15,417 nt of DNA from Betaproteobacteria bacterium UBA2293 (GCA_002345845.1 DDWF01000102.1:27444-42860); one strand, 5' to 3'; numbered from the stretch's first letter, positions 1 through 8,455 are shown. Numbers and translations are program-made. The notes: generated from the sequence alone by a model not told the origin.

Positions 1-2
1 CC

Positions 3-356
3 GGCTACCAGAGCGTGCTCAAGGACCTGAAGCAGTCCACCCGGCAGCGCATGGTCGGCATCGAAATGGGCTACCCGCCGGCGGCCAAGGAAATCGAGAT
101 CGTCATGCAGGAGTCGGACATCGACCAGGCTGGGGCCACCGACCTGGTCAGGCTGGCCAACGCCATCCGCAAGCTCGACGCCAGCAGTCTGCCGGAGGTC
201 TCGTCGACCCGCACCTTGATCAGCACGGCGCGCCTGATGAAAGAAGGCCTGACGCCGCGCGCCGCGGCAACGGCGGCGATGCTGCTGCCGCTGACCGACG
301 ATAGCGAGATCGCCCACGGCCTGGGCGAAATCATCGCCACCTATCTGCCAGACTGA
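3..356 (+). CDS. norQ: NorQ/CbbQ-type AAA+ ATPase, C-terminal fragment (5' end outside window)
   Basis: The open frame runs from the left edge to a TGA at 354-356, so only the last ~117 residues are present. The AAA+ core with Walker motifs lies upstream of the window. What remains matches the C-terminal CbbQ/NirQ/NorQ domain: a segment containing GYPPAAKEIEIV, then two helical stretches ending in an arginine/alanine-rich helix (RTLISTARLMKEGL) and a TYLPD-like tail. In this family the MoxR-type ATPase works with a VWA partner (NorD or CbbO) to activate or insert metal into a large enzyme. The VWA partner follows 12 bases downstream. Because norE and norF lie in the same window, I read it as NorQ of nitric oxide reductase rather than Rubisco-activating CbbQ. 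The GTG at position 15 is an internal valine, not a start. Confidence 0.85.
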   Translation, partial: GYQSVLKDLKQSTRQRMVGIEMGYPPAAKEIEIVMQESDIDQAGATDLVRLANAIRKLDASSLPEVSSTRTLISTARLMKEGLTPRAAATAAMLLPLTDDSEIAHGLGEIIATYLPD

Positions 357-368
357 GCGCAGCCGGTC

Positions 369-2099
369 ATGGACACCTCGGTCGCCGAAAGTCATCCGCT
401 TCGGCTGCTCGCCGCCGCGATCGTTGGCCGGCCGGTGCCGATCACTTACCTGCTGCAGCCAGGCGCGCTCAGCTATACCGATGGCGAGCGGCTCTACCTG
501 GCCGCCCACGACGGGGTCGAGGATCGCCGCCTGGAGCTGATGATCCAGGGGGCGCTGCTCGCCGGCCACTCGCTGGCCGCTCGGCAGCTGCGCGGCATCG
601 TCGGCCGCTTCGAGCTGCGCCAGCGCTATCTGCTGCTCGAAGTCGAGCGCTGCTGCCGCTTGATCGAGGATCGCCTGCCGGCCCATGTCCACGCCCGCCT
701 GCAGCACTACCGCAGCGGCTGCGTATCGGCCAGCCCGGAAGCCTCGCTGGAGATTGCCCGCAGCGGTCGACGCCTGCCCGAACCGCCGAACTGGTTCGGC
801 ACGCTGCAGCCCTGGCGCGTGCTGCGCAAGGGCCTGCAGGGCAGTGGCCAGGCCATGAGCGAGCAGAAGCTGGCCCAGCTGGAAAGCCAGCTGAAGAAAA
901 TGGACGACGACCAGGAAGACGAGGACGACGATCAGCTAACCCGCAATTCGTTCTGGAAACTGCTGTCCTCGCCGCTCGGCAAAGATGGTTTTTTCTCCCG
1001 CTTCATGCAGGAAGTGCTGGACATGAAGTCCTCGCCAGACAAGGATGCCGCCAATTCCGGTGTTGCCGGTTCCTCGGAAATGGTCAGCGGCCGGGTCTCC
1101 AGTCGCGTCCGCGATATCACCCAGGCCATCCGTTCCAACCTGGCCGTCGCCATCCCCAGTGCCTTCGTGCAGGCGGAGAGCGGCGCCCACAGCTATCCCG
1201 AATGGGATTGCGCGAGCCGGCGCTATCGCCCGCACTGGGTCAATGTCGAGGAAGTCGTGCCGCACGCCGACGAGCCGCTGTTCGCCGCCGGTGCCCTGAG
1301 CGGCGGCGACCAGGCCTTCCAGCGGGCGCTGGCCAGCCTGTGCCTGGGCGTCCAGCGTCACCGCGGCCAGCCGCAGGGCGACGATCTGGTGCTTGATCAG
1401 ATGATCCGCCTGGCCATCGACCTGCGCACCGGCCACAGCGGCGACGAGCGGGTCTATGCCGCCAACCTGAAGACGCGCCGCGATCTCGGCGTCCAGATCC
1501 TGCTCGATACCTCGAGTTCGACGCTGGAGCACAGCAGTGATGGCACCCGGGTCTTCGACCTGCAGGCCCATGCCGCGTGGAAATTGTGCCGTTCCTTCGC
1601 GCTGCTTGGCGACCGCGTGGCGATGCACGGTTACAACTCCTGGGGGCGGACGCTGGTTCGCTTCCAGACCCTGAAAAGCTTCGACGAACCGCCGGGCGCT
1701 TACCTCGAACAACGCCTGCGCCATTTGTCGGTCGCCGGCTACACGCGCAGCGGGGCGGCGATCCGTCATGCCACCGAGCTGATCGACAAGCACGCCGGCA
1801 CGCCCTACAAACTGCTCGTGCTGATCTCCGACGGCTATCCCTACGACGACCAGTACGAGGGCGAGTACGCCGTGGCCGATACGCGCAAGGCGATCGAGGA
1901 GGCCCACGCCCGCGGTGTCGCCTGCGTCTGCATCAGCGTCGGTAGCGATGCCGATGAACAGCGCCTGGAGCGGGTTTACGGTGCCACCAACTATCTGGCA
2001 ATCAATCGCAGCGAGCAGATGCCGGTCCGCCTGCGCCGCCTGCTGGAGAGCGCCATCGCTGCGGCCGCCAAGGCGGGCAGGGCAGTCAGGGCGGCTTGA
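369..2099 (+). CDS. norD: NorD-type VWA domain protein, nitric oxide reductase activation
   Basis: A 576-residue cytosolic protein. The C-terminal third is a von Willebrand factor A domain with a recognisable MIDAS metal site: D380-x-S382-x-S384 in ILLDTSSST, and the LISDG segment with D488. The N-terminal ~170 residues are helical and arginine/leucine rich. They are followed by a highly acidic linker at about 179-188 (DDDQEDEDDD), typical of NorD/CbbO proteins. Length and layout match NorD. The family acts with the NorQ ATPase in maturation of cytochrome-c-type NO reductase, probably for insertion of the non-haem iron. The ATG lies 12 bases after the upstream norQ stop, which fits one transcript and a shared complex. 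CbbO is the main alternative; norE/norF in the window favour NorD. Confidence 0.85.
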   Translation: MDTSVAESHPLRLLAAAIVGRPVPITYLLQPGALSYTDGERLYLAAHDGVEDRRLELMIQGALLAGHSLAARQLRGIVGRFELRQRYLLLEVERCCRLIEDRLPAHVHARLQHYRSGCVSASPEASLEIARSGRRLPEPPNWFGTLQPWRVLRKGLQGSGQAMSEQKLAQLESQLKKMDDDQEDEDDDQLTRNSFWKLLSSPLGKDGFFSRFMQEVLDMKSSPDKDAANSGVAGSSEMVSGRVSSRVRDITQAIRSNLAVAIPSAFVQAESGAHSYPEWDCASRRYRPHWVNVEEVVPHADEPLFAAGALSGGDQAFQRALASLCLGVQRHRGQPQGDDLVLDQMIRLAIDLRTGHSGDERVYAANLKTRRDLGVQILLDTSSSTLEHSSDGTRVFDLQAHAAWKLCRSFALLGDRVAMHGYNSWGRTLVRFQTLKSFDEPPGAYLEQRLRHLSVAGYTRSGAAIRHATELIDKHAGTPYKLLVLISDGYPYDDQYEGEYAVADTRKAIEEAHARGVACVCISVGSDADEQRLERVYGATNYLAINRSEQMPVRLRRLLESAIAAAAKAGRAVRAA

Positions 2100-2131
2100 G
2101 CGATGAGTTCGCAGCCATCCGGCAGGCGCTG

Positions 2132-2758
2132 ATGAGCATGCCCATTCATTGGAGTGACAATGCGATCCTTCTCGGTCTGTGGGTGGTCTACGGACTGGTG
2201 CATTCACTGCTCGCCGGCCTGGCGCTGAAGGCCTGGTATGCCCGGCAGTTCCCGCGCCTGCAACGCGTCTATCGGCTGGGCTTCAATCTGCTGGCCATCC
2301 TGCTGCTGATTCCTATCGCGCTGTGGATAGAGACCCATCCCGGTATCTGGTTGTGGCGCTGGACCGGCCCCCTGGCTTTGGTGAGCCATGGCTGTCTGAT
2401 CTTCGTCGTCGCCGGATTCCTGTGGACCATCCGCTACTACGACCTGCTCGAATTCATCGGCCTTCGCCAACTGATGCCGGGTGCGGCATCGGCACGTAGC
2501 GACTTCGTTATCTCGCCGCCGCACCGGCTGGTTCGCCATCCCTGGTATTTCCTCGGCCTGGTTCTCGTCTGGAGCCGCGACATGAACGAGGCCGGTCTGG
2601 TTTCCGCCCTGGCGATCACTGCCTATTTCATCGTCGGTTCGCGTTACGAGGAGCGCAAGCTGGTCGCGGAATTCGGTAACGCCTATCGCGACTATGCGAG
2701 AACGGTTCCCGCTCTGCTGCCCAGGTTGTGGCCCCGGAGTTCACGCCATGGCGAGTGA
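2132..2758 (+). CDS. NnrU/MddA-like membrane methyltransferase (ICMT/PEMT fold)
   Basis: About 208 residues from the ATG at 2132. A TTG at 2096, overlapping the norD stop, would add 12 residues. I prefer 2132 because relatives begin just before the first membrane helix. An N-terminal helix with a VHSLLAG motif is followed by further hydrophobic segments (LLAILLLIPIALWI and LIFVVAGFLW). The C-terminal half carries the isoprenylcysteine/phospholipid methyltransferase signature: R-H-P-W-Y around H136, paired glutamates E173-E174, and FGNAYRDY-x-x-x-VP from F181. The family uses S-adenosylmethionine at the membrane. Members include NnrU, linked to nitrite/NO reductase expression, and MddA, which methylates methanethiol. 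Its place next to norD favours an NnrU-like role, but the substrate cannot be read from the sequence. Its end overlaps the start of the next gene. Confidence 0.75.
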   Translation: MSMPIHWSDNAILLGLWVVYGLVHSLLAGLALKAWYARQFPRLQRVYRLGFNLLAILLLIPIALWIETHPGIWLWRWTGPLALVSHGCLIFVVAGFLWTIRYYDLLEFIGLRQLMPGAASARSDFVISPPHRLVRHPWYFLGLVLVWSRDMNEAGLVSALAITAYFIVGSRYEERKLVAEFGNAYRDYARTVPALLPRLWPRSSRHGE

Positions 2759-5510
2759 AGTCCACGCCATGCCGGTAGCGAGCGCCAGCCGCGGTGAGCG
2801 GCGCCGGCAAGGGCCGCCCGATTACGCCTTCCAGCCGATCCGCACGCGGCTGCTCGATGAACTGCTGGCCGACGTTGCCGCATGGCCACGGGTGCTCAGC
2901 GTCGTGGCACCGATCGGCTATGGCAAGACGGTGTTGATGACCCGCTTGTTTGACGGCCTGCAAGAACTGGCGCGGCCCTGTTTCTGGATTGGCCTGGATG
3001 ATCGCGATGGCGATCTGGGTCGCGTTGTGAACGCCCTTGAACAGGCGATCAGCGTGCCGGGCGAGGAAGCCCCGCCGCTGCAAGCGCTGTTGCCCGGCTA
3101 TCGGAAGCCGGAGCTAAGGCTGGAAGGGCTACTCGACAGCCTCGCCCACCTGCCCGAGCAGTCGATCATCTTCATCGACAACCTGAACAGTTGCAGTGAT
3201 CCAGCACTCGGCCAGTTGCTCGATACCCTGATCTTCCGGGCGCCGGCAGGCGTGCATTTCATCTGGTCGAGTTCGACGCGGCTCCCCTTCAATTTCGCCC
3301 GGGCCAAGCTGCAAGGTCTGATTCGCCAGATCGGCCTGGCCGAGCTGAGTTTGAACGAAGGCGAGACCCATGCCCTCCTGGGCGCCGAACTGGGTGGGCG
3401 GATCGGCTTCCTGGGCATTGAGGCACTGTTGCAGCAGACCGAAGGCTGGCCGGCGGCCATTCGCCTGGCCCAGATCATCCTCAGCGATGCGGCCGAGCCG
3501 CTGGCGGCACTGGAGACATTTTCTGGCTCGGACGAGGACATCGCCGCCTTGCTGAATCGCCATGTGCTCGACAGCTTTGCCCCGGAATTGCGCGCCTTCG
3601 TGCTGGCCCTGGCGCCGCTGCGTACGTTCAGCATCGAACTGGCACGCCAGGCGACCGGTAGCAGCGAGGCCGCCAGCCACATCGAGTTCCTGCTTCGGCG
3701 CAACGTCTTCATTATTCCGCTCGACCGTCAGCGTAAGTTGTACCGGTTGCACGGCCTGTTCCGTAGCTACCTGTGCAGCGAGGCCGAGCGTCTGTTCGGG
3801 CCGGCCCATCGCCAGGCAGTTCTGCGCCGGGCGGCCGGCAGTTGCGAGCAATCGGGCGAGCTGACGGATGCCGTGGATTATGCGCTGGCCGCCGGCGACA
3901 TGATCCTGACCAGCCGCCTGGTCGAGCAGGCGGCGACCGATGCGGTTCGCGACCGCGGCAACATCCCGCAATACATCCGTTGGCTGGAGCATCTTCAGGC
4001 TGCCGGCGTCCGGCTGGGCTGGGAGAGCGAGTACTGGTTTGCCTGGTCGCTGGCCTTCAGCCACCGCTACGAGGCCGGGCGCCAGCAGCTGGAAAGCCTG
4101 GTCCGCCGACTGGAAGGAAGTTGGGAGCCGGAATCGCCGGCACCAGGCAACCTGGCGCGGCGCATCGATCATCTGCGTGTCTGCATCGATCTATTCACCG
4201 ATCGCCTCGCCGACACCCGGAATGGCATGGAACGCTGGTTCGCCGGGGAGGGGGACGATCATCCGCATAGTCTGGGGTCGATGTATTGCGTCCGGGCGGT
4301 CTGTCAGATCAATGCCTTTCATCTTGCCCAGGCCCGCCAGACCATGCACCTGGCCGAGTCGCACAAGCTTCAGGCCGGTGGTGCCTACGGCATCGGCTGG
4401 ATCAGCCTGATCAATACGCTGGTCTGGTCGGCGCAGGGCGATTTCCGGCAGGCCGGCGAAGCGTTCGACAAGGGCCTGCTGCGGATTCGCCAGACGCTTG
4501 GCGACGACTCCGGACTCAGTGGCTCGATGGCGCTGGTCGGCATGAAATGTGCGGTCGAGATGGGCCTCGACGAACGGGCGCGCGACTTGCTGCGCCTGGG
4601 GCTGCGCACGGCGGGCAGCCACGGCCTGGTGGAAACGGCGGCCTGTGGCTTCGAGGCCGTGGTGAAACTGTGGGATGGTCAAACCGACGAACTGCTGCCC
4701 ATTTCCCGTATGCGCGAGCTGAGCCGGAATTACCCGCTGCGCCTGTCGCTGATGCTTTCCTGCTATCTGGTGCAGCGCCTGTTGCGCCTCGGGGCGCTGC
4801 CGGAGGCCATCGAGGAAGCCCGCAACCTCGGCCTGGGGCCGTTGAAAACCTGCGGTGCCGGGCCGGACGCCCGGATGATCGCCATCGCCTCGTTTCGCGA
4901 CCTGTTCGCGGCAACGGCCATCGATCTGGATATCGCCACCGGCCAGATCAAAGTGGCGGAAGCGGCCATCGGCCGCGAGCTCAAACTGGCGCGCAGCGAA
5001 GGCCGGGCCGCCCGGCAGGTCGAGCTGATGCTGGCGCAGGCGCGGATCGCCCTGTGCCGCAACGAACCAGCGGCGGCGATGCGCGAACTCGTGCTGGCCA
5101 TCGGCATCGCGGCCAGGCGCCGCATCGTCCGGCCGTTTCGCGACCAAGGGGCGTTGATCGCCAGTATCGTAAATGACACCGTGGCCGCGTCATGGTCTTT
5201 TTCCACGCTCGAGGAACGGGCCTTCTTCGGGGAAATTTGCCGCCAACTGCCACTCGATCACCCGGCCCGGGACGACAAGAGTGCGCTGTGGAATGCCGAA
5301 GCCGGCCAGTCGGCGACGCCGACCCGGCGCGAAGTGGAGTTGCTGTCGCTGATGGACATGGGCCTGTCCAACCAGGAACTGGCGAATTGCAGCCAGCTGA
5401 CGGTGGCCACCGTCAAATGGCATCTGCAGAACCTCTATCGCAAGCTCGGCGTGGCCAATCGTTCGGCGGCACTGGCCCGGGCCCGGGCGCTCAATCTGCT
5501 GGGCAAGTAG
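2748..5510 (+). CDS. LuxR-family ATP-dependent (MalT/LAL-type) transcriptional regulator
   Basis: About 920 residues from the ATG at 2748, which has a GGAG at 2735-2738 nine bases upstream. An in-frame ATG at 2694 lies deeper in the preceding gene and lacks such a site. The N-terminal STAND-type NTPase has a Walker A motif at 54-61 (APIGYGKT, K60) and a Walker B-like FIDN at about 142-145, where the usual second acidic residue is Asn. The middle (~350-800) is a long alpha-helical, TPR-like sensor region. The C-terminus (859 to end) is a LuxR/GerE helix-turn-helix: TRREVELL, GLSNQELA, then TVKWHLQNLYRKLGV. These proteins bind an inducer and ATP, oligomerise and activate promoters; MalT and the alkane regulator AlkS are named examples. 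It overlaps the methyltransferase gene by 11 bases. It probably controls the genes that follow, but its ligand is unknown. Confidence 0.88.
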   Translation: MASEVHAMPVASASRGERRRQGPPDYAFQPIRTRLLDELLADVAAWPRVLSVVAPIGYGKTVLMTRLFDGLQELARPCFWIGLDDRDGDLGRVVNALEQAISVPGEEAPPLQALLPGYRKPELRLEGLLDSLAHLPEQSIIFIDNLNSCSDPALGQLLDTLIFRAPAGVHFIWSSSTRLPFNFARAKLQGLIRQIGLAELSLNEGETHALLGAELGGRIGFLGIEALLQQTEGWPAAIRLAQIILSDAAEPLAALETFSGSDEDIAALLNRHVLDSFAPELRAFVLALAPLRTFSIELARQATGSSEAASHIEFLLRRNVFIIPLDRQRKLYRLHGLFRSYLCSEAERLFGPAHRQAVLRRAAGSCEQSGELTDAVDYALAAGDMILTSRLVEQAATDAVRDRGNIPQYIRWLEHLQAAGVRLGWESEYWFAWSLAFSHRYEAGRQQLESLVRRLEGSWEPESPAPGNLARRIDHLRVCIDLFTDRLADTRNGMERWFAGEGDDHPHSLGSMYCVRAVCQINAFHLAQARQTMHLAESHKLQAGGAYGIGWISLINTLVWSAQGDFRQAGEAFDKGLLRIRQTLGDDSGLSGSMALVGMKCAVEMGLDERARDLLRLGLRTAGSHGLVETAACGFEAVVKLWDGQTDELLPISRMRELSRNYPLRLSLMLSCYLVQRLLRLGALPEAIEEARNLGLGPLKTCGAGPDARMIAIASFRDLFAATAIDLDIATGQIKVAEAAIGRELKLARSEGRAARQVELMLAQARIALCRNEPAAAMRELVLAIGIAARRRIVRPFRDQGALIASIVNDTVAASWSFSTLEERAFFGEICRQLPLDHPARDDKSALWNAEAGQSATPTRREVELLSLMDMGLSNQELANCSQLTVATVKWHLQNLYRKLGVANRSAALARARALNLLGK

Positions 5511-5540
5511 TGCCAACCCCATCCTGAAGGAGGGGGGGCA
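5511..5540 (+). terminator. Imperfect G/C hairpin directly after the LAL regulator
   Basis: Immediately after the TAG stop, TGCC/GGCA, CCCC/GGGG and TCC/GGA pair around a TGAA loop, with small internal bulges. There is no following T-tract, so it may be a factor-dependent terminator, an mRNA 3' stabiliser or an attenuator rather than an intrinsic terminator. Confidence 0.35.
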
Positions 5541-5562
5541 GGTGATCGGGAAAAGGCGAGGA

Positions 5563-5578
5563 TGGCACTCACGGCGCT
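5563..5578 (+). promoter_or_regulatory. Possible sigma-54 (-24/-12) promoter upstream of the AttH-like gene
   Basis: TGGCAC at 5563-5568 contains the -24 GG. Exactly 10 bases later there is a GC at 5576-5577, the required -12 spacing. The -12 half reads GCGC rather than the preferred TTGC, so the match is only partial. It sits about 55 bases before the ATG at 5633, in the only gap between the regulator and its likely target genes. Confidence 0.25.
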
Positions 5579-5632
5579 TCAGTGATTCTGCGCCAGCGCC
5601 GAAAGACGGATCAACGCGAAAAGGAGACACCG

Positions 5633-6601
5633 ATGATCAAGCCCGAAGACTGCGATTTCCATTTCACCCCCGACTCCCACTGGCAGTGGGTGGAAACCAT
5701 CGCGCTGCCGTTCTGTGTGCCCGAGGCCAACATCAATGCCGTCGTCTATGTCGTCACCCGACCGATGCTGGGGGTGTGCATGTGCGACATCACGCTGATG
5801 GACCGCATCACCGACCTGTGGGAAGAGCAGCTCTACGTCGACAACATGCAGCATCTGCCCTGTCCGAAGTCGCTGATGGATTTCTCGTTGCCGAACGGCC
5901 TGTCGATCAAGGCGGTCGAGCCGCTGAAGCACTATAAGGTCAGCTATGAAGGCATCGACGATACGCATTTCAGCCTTGACTACGTCGGCCTGCACGAACC
6001 CTACGACATCAATGATCCGGCCATGGATCCGACGGCGGCGAAGCGCAACGGTCCGGCCTGGGACAGTTCGTGGTCCGGGCATTACGAACTGACCTACCGG
6101 ATCACCGGCGAACTTGTCGTGCGCGGCAAACGCTACGTCGTCGATTGTGTCGATACCGGCGATCGCAGTTGGGGACCGCGCCCGGAACGGGAGAATTCCT
6201 CGGTCATCTGGTGGCACGCCAGCTTCGGCGAGGCGCTGACGCTGCACCTGTTCACCGGCCACGACATCGCGCACACGACGGCCATGGGGCCGCATATCAG
6301 TGGCTACATCCTGGAGGACGGCAAGCTCTACGGCGTCACGGAATCCAGCGGCGCGCAGGAATACCGCAAGGCGGTCCCGATGGGCGGTCAGTTGGAGGTC
6401 ACCGATGTTCGCGGCAAGAAATTCCGCTTTACCTATTCGACGGTCAATAGCTGCTACTGGGCGCCCTATCCGTCGAATACCTACCTGCAAGCCTCGATGC
6501 GTGTCAGCCATGAGGGCAAGACGGGTTTCGGCGTGCAGCAGATGGGCCTCAGCCGGGCCTACCTGACGCGGCATCGCGATGCGATCCGTAGCCGCTACTG
6601 A
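5633..6601 (+). CDS. AttH/CrtC-like lipocalin-type protein (DUF7064/7065-like)
   Basis: 322 residues from the ATG at 5633, which has AAGGAG about seven bases upstream; the open frame extends 17 codons further but without a comparable site. No signal peptide or membrane helix is evident. The protein is rich in aromatic residues and short beta strands. It has the segment G176-D-R-S-W-G-P-R183, which resembles the (R/D)HSWGxR hallmark of the AttH/CrtC-like double-lipocalin superfamily. Characterised members of that wider superfamily act on carotenoids (CrtC hydratase) or other lipophilic compounds; many are unassigned DUFs often found next to lipid or steroid catabolic genes. It begins a three-gene run with the phosphotransferase and the 183-residue protein. 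A role in binding or modifying a hydrophobic substrate is inferred; no catalytic residue can be named. Confidence 0.6.
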   Translation: MIKPEDCDFHFTPDSHWQWVETIALPFCVPEANINAVVYVVTRPMLGVCMCDITLMDRITDLWEEQLYVDNMQHLPCPKSLMDFSLPNGLSIKAVEPLKHYKVSYEGIDDTHFSLDYVGLHEPYDINDPAMDPTAAKRNGPAWDSSWSGHYELTYRITGELVVRGKRYVVDCVDTGDRSWGPRPERENSSVIWWHASFGEALTLHLFTGHDIAHTTAMGPHISGYILEDGKLYGVTESSGAQEYRKAVPMGGQLEVTDVRGKKFRFTYSTVNSCYWAPYPSNTYLQASMRVSHEGKTGFGVQQMGLSRAYLTRHRDAIRSRY

Positions 6602-6663
6602 GAGCGCGCAAAAACAGCGCCGGCCCACGATGCCGGTTGCAGCAGCGAAGTTCCGGAGGAGAC

Positions 6664-7863
6664 ATGATGAATCGAATAGACAAGGACCGTCCGACGCACG
6701 ACTGGATCGAGCAACTGCGCCGGCGCTTTCCCTGCGAAAGGGAAATCGACCGCGTGCTGACGCGCAAGTTGCAGCGCCGGGCCGGCCCGCCGTATGCGCC
6801 GGTCAGCCTGGAAACCCTGGTCCAGGGCACCGAGGCGCTGATTCGTAGCGAACTGAACGCGCCCTTCGAGATTCTCGAGGCCAACTGGCTGTCCGGCGGT
6901 GCCTCGAAACTGCAGATGGCCTTCAAGCTCAAGTGGCATCAACCCGAGGTCGGTCCGGCCCTGACGCCGATGGTTCTGCGCATGGAGCCGTCGGAATCGA
7001 TCACCGAAACCAGCCGCCTGCGCGAGTATCAGGTGATCAAGGCGGTTGAAGGGTACCTACCGGTGCCGCCGACCTACTGGGTCGATGCGGAAGGCCGCTT
7101 CCTGCCCTATCCGGCGATCGTCTACGGTTTTGCGCCCGGGGTCGCCAAGCCGACCGCCTCGAGCAGCGGCGTGACCGGTGTCGGCACCTTCATGCCGGAA
7201 AGTGTGCGGGCGCCACTGGGGGCGCAGTACGTCGAGCATCTGGCAAGGCTTCATACCTTCGACTGGCGTCAGGCGAGACTCGACGCTTTCGACAAACCGG
7301 CCAGTCTGACGCAGGCCCTCGAATGGCAACTCAATCGCTGGGAGCGTGTCTGGGAGGAGGACATCAACGAGGATGTGCCGCTGATGCGCCTGACGATGGC
7401 CTGGCTGCGCAAGAACATGCCGGCGCTCGACCATGTCTCGTTGATCCATGGTGATTACCGCGTCGGCAATTTCCTGTTCACCGAAGAAAACAACTGGATA
7501 TCCGCCTGGCTGGACTGGGAGTTGTCCTATCTCGGCGACCGTCATGAGGATCTGTGCTGGGCGACCAAGGAGGCTTTCGGTCACCTCGCGGAGGATGGCA
7601 AAACCTTCCTGGTCGGCGGCCTGATGCCACGAGAGGAATTTTTCGCGGCTTACGAGAAATCCTCCGGTCTCTCCGTCTGCCCCGCCACCCTGCGGTACTA
7701 CGAACTGTTCAACAACTACAAGTGCGTGGCGATCTGCCTGGCCACGGGGTGTCGTGCAACGCGCAACGGCAAGACGCACCAGGATGTCCTCGTCGCCTGG
7801 CTTTCGGGTATTTCCTACACGCTGATGGACGAACTCAGAAGACAACTCGAGGAGGTGCTGTAA
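6664..7863 (+). CDS. APH-fold phosphotransferase family protein
   Basis: About 399 residues. GGAGGA at 6655-6660 precedes two adjacent ATGs at 6664 and 6667; the second has the better spacing, and the choice changes one residue. The C-terminal lobe has the aminoglycoside-phosphotransferase catalytic loop H262-G-D264-Y-R-V-G-N269, followed by the metal-binding LDWE segment (D284, E286). The N-terminal lobe has a nucleotide-binding-like stretch (LSGGASKLQMAF). This subgroup, related to the kinase-like part of ACAD10, is common beside acyl-CoA dehydrogenases and steroid or fatty acid genes, and is not an antibiotic resistance enzyme by default. A hydroxylated lipid or hydroxyacyl substrate is a reasonable inference. 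It ends directly against the next ATG, with no spacer. Confidence 0.82.
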   Translation: MMNRIDKDRPTHDWIEQLRRRFPCEREIDRVLTRKLQRRAGPPYAPVSLETLVQGTEALIRSELNAPFEILEANWLSGGASKLQMAFKLKWHQPEVGPALTPMVLRMEPSESITETSRLREYQVIKAVEGYLPVPPTYWVDAEGRFLPYPAIVYGFAPGVAKPTASSSGVTGVGTFMPESVRAPLGAQYVEHLARLHTFDWRQARLDAFDKPASLTQALEWQLNRWERVWEEDINEDVPLMRLTMAWLRKNMPALDHVSLIHGDYRVGNFLFTEENNWISAWLDWELSYLGDRHEDLCWATKEAFGHLAEDGKTFLVGGLMPREEFFAAYEKSSGLSVCPATLRYYELFNNYKCVAICLATGCRATRNGKTHQDVLVAWLSGISYTLMDELRRQLEEVL

Positions 7864-8415
7864 ATGGAGCTGCGTCCCGCACTGCAAATCAAGAGCGTGA
7901 TCAAGGCCATGGTCGATGTCGTCCTGCCGGCTGTCGATCCGCACAACAAGCTGGCCCAGGAACAGGCACGTCTGGTTGTCGGCATGCTGCAACTGCTGGC
8001 CCGGCATCTGCCGCTGATCTACCGCTATGACCGCGATGAACTGTCCGGTTTGTTGGCCCTGGCCAATGCGTTGCAGGAGCAGGCGCGCAACCTGCCCGGC
8101 ATCGAAGGTGCTCGGCATGCGCTGGTCACCAGTGCGGAAGCCGGTTCCGATGTGCTGGAGCGCGCACGGGCCGAGCCCGGCGAACTGGAAGCCGCCAATT
8201 TCGACCTGCGCGAGCGCGTCGGCGCCTTGATTACCGAGATGTATGCGGCGAACGATTTCTCGTCCCTGAAGCACGTCAGTGAAACGATCGCCATGCACTC
8301 GCGCGAACAGCTGCTGCGCGAACGGGCCTGGTTGGTCAGTCAGGGCTGGGAATCCAATCCGCAGGCGTTGCCGGCGATAGAAGAGCTGATCTCGCGGGCG
8401 CCGGGTGGGTGGTGA
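7864..8415 (+). CDS. Small helical hypothetical protein paired with the phosphotransferase
   Basis: 183 residues, starting at the base after the phosphotransferase stop. GGAGG at 7851-7855 lies inside the preceding gene, so the two are translationally linked. The sequence is almost wholly alpha-helical, with no membrane segment, no cysteines and no obvious catalytic motif. It is rich in leucine, alanine, glutamate and arginine. Small helical proteins (for example those labelled DUF6285) often sit right after APH-family phosphotransferases, and the N-terminal 60 residues have that flavour, but I cannot assign the family firmly. A regulatory or binding subunit of the phosphotransferase is the most economical reading. 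It ends the cytosolic three-gene block. Confidence 0.7.
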   Translation: MELRPALQIKSVIKAMVDVVLPAVDPHNKLAQEQARLVVGMLQLLARHLPLIYRYDRDELSGLLALANALQEQARNLPGIEGARHALVTSAEAGSDVLERARAEPGELEAANFDLRERVGALITEMYAANDFSSLKHVSETIAMHSREQLLRERAWLVSQGWESNPQALPAIEELISRAPGGW

Positions 8416-8431
8416 TTCGACCCGGACGTCC

Positions 8432-8455
8432 CCATCCTTTCGTCGGGGAGGATGG
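8432..8455 (+). terminator. Hairpin after the phosphotransferase block
   Basis: CCATCCT at 8432-8438 and AGGATGG at 8449-8455 form a perfect 7-bp stem with a 10-base loop, 16 bases after the stop of the 183-residue protein. Only a short CGTTTC follows, so intrinsic termination would be weak. The left arm shares the string CCCCATCCT with the hairpin at 5511-5540. Confidence 0.4.

Noticed and set aside
3..2099. cbbQ/cbbO (Rubisco activation) reading of the first two genes
   Set aside because: The families are related and cannot be split by motif alone, but no Rubisco gene is visible and norE/norF are in the same window, so NorQ/NorD is preferred.
936..2207. 423-codon open frame on the minus strand across norD
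   Set aside because: It is antisense to norD with no recognisable motif and the same low-complexity composition; norD has clear MIDAS residues.
6664..7863. Aminoglycoside resistance gene
   Set aside because: Only the kinase fold and catalytic loop match; the context and the helical partner gene point to a metabolic phosphotransferase.
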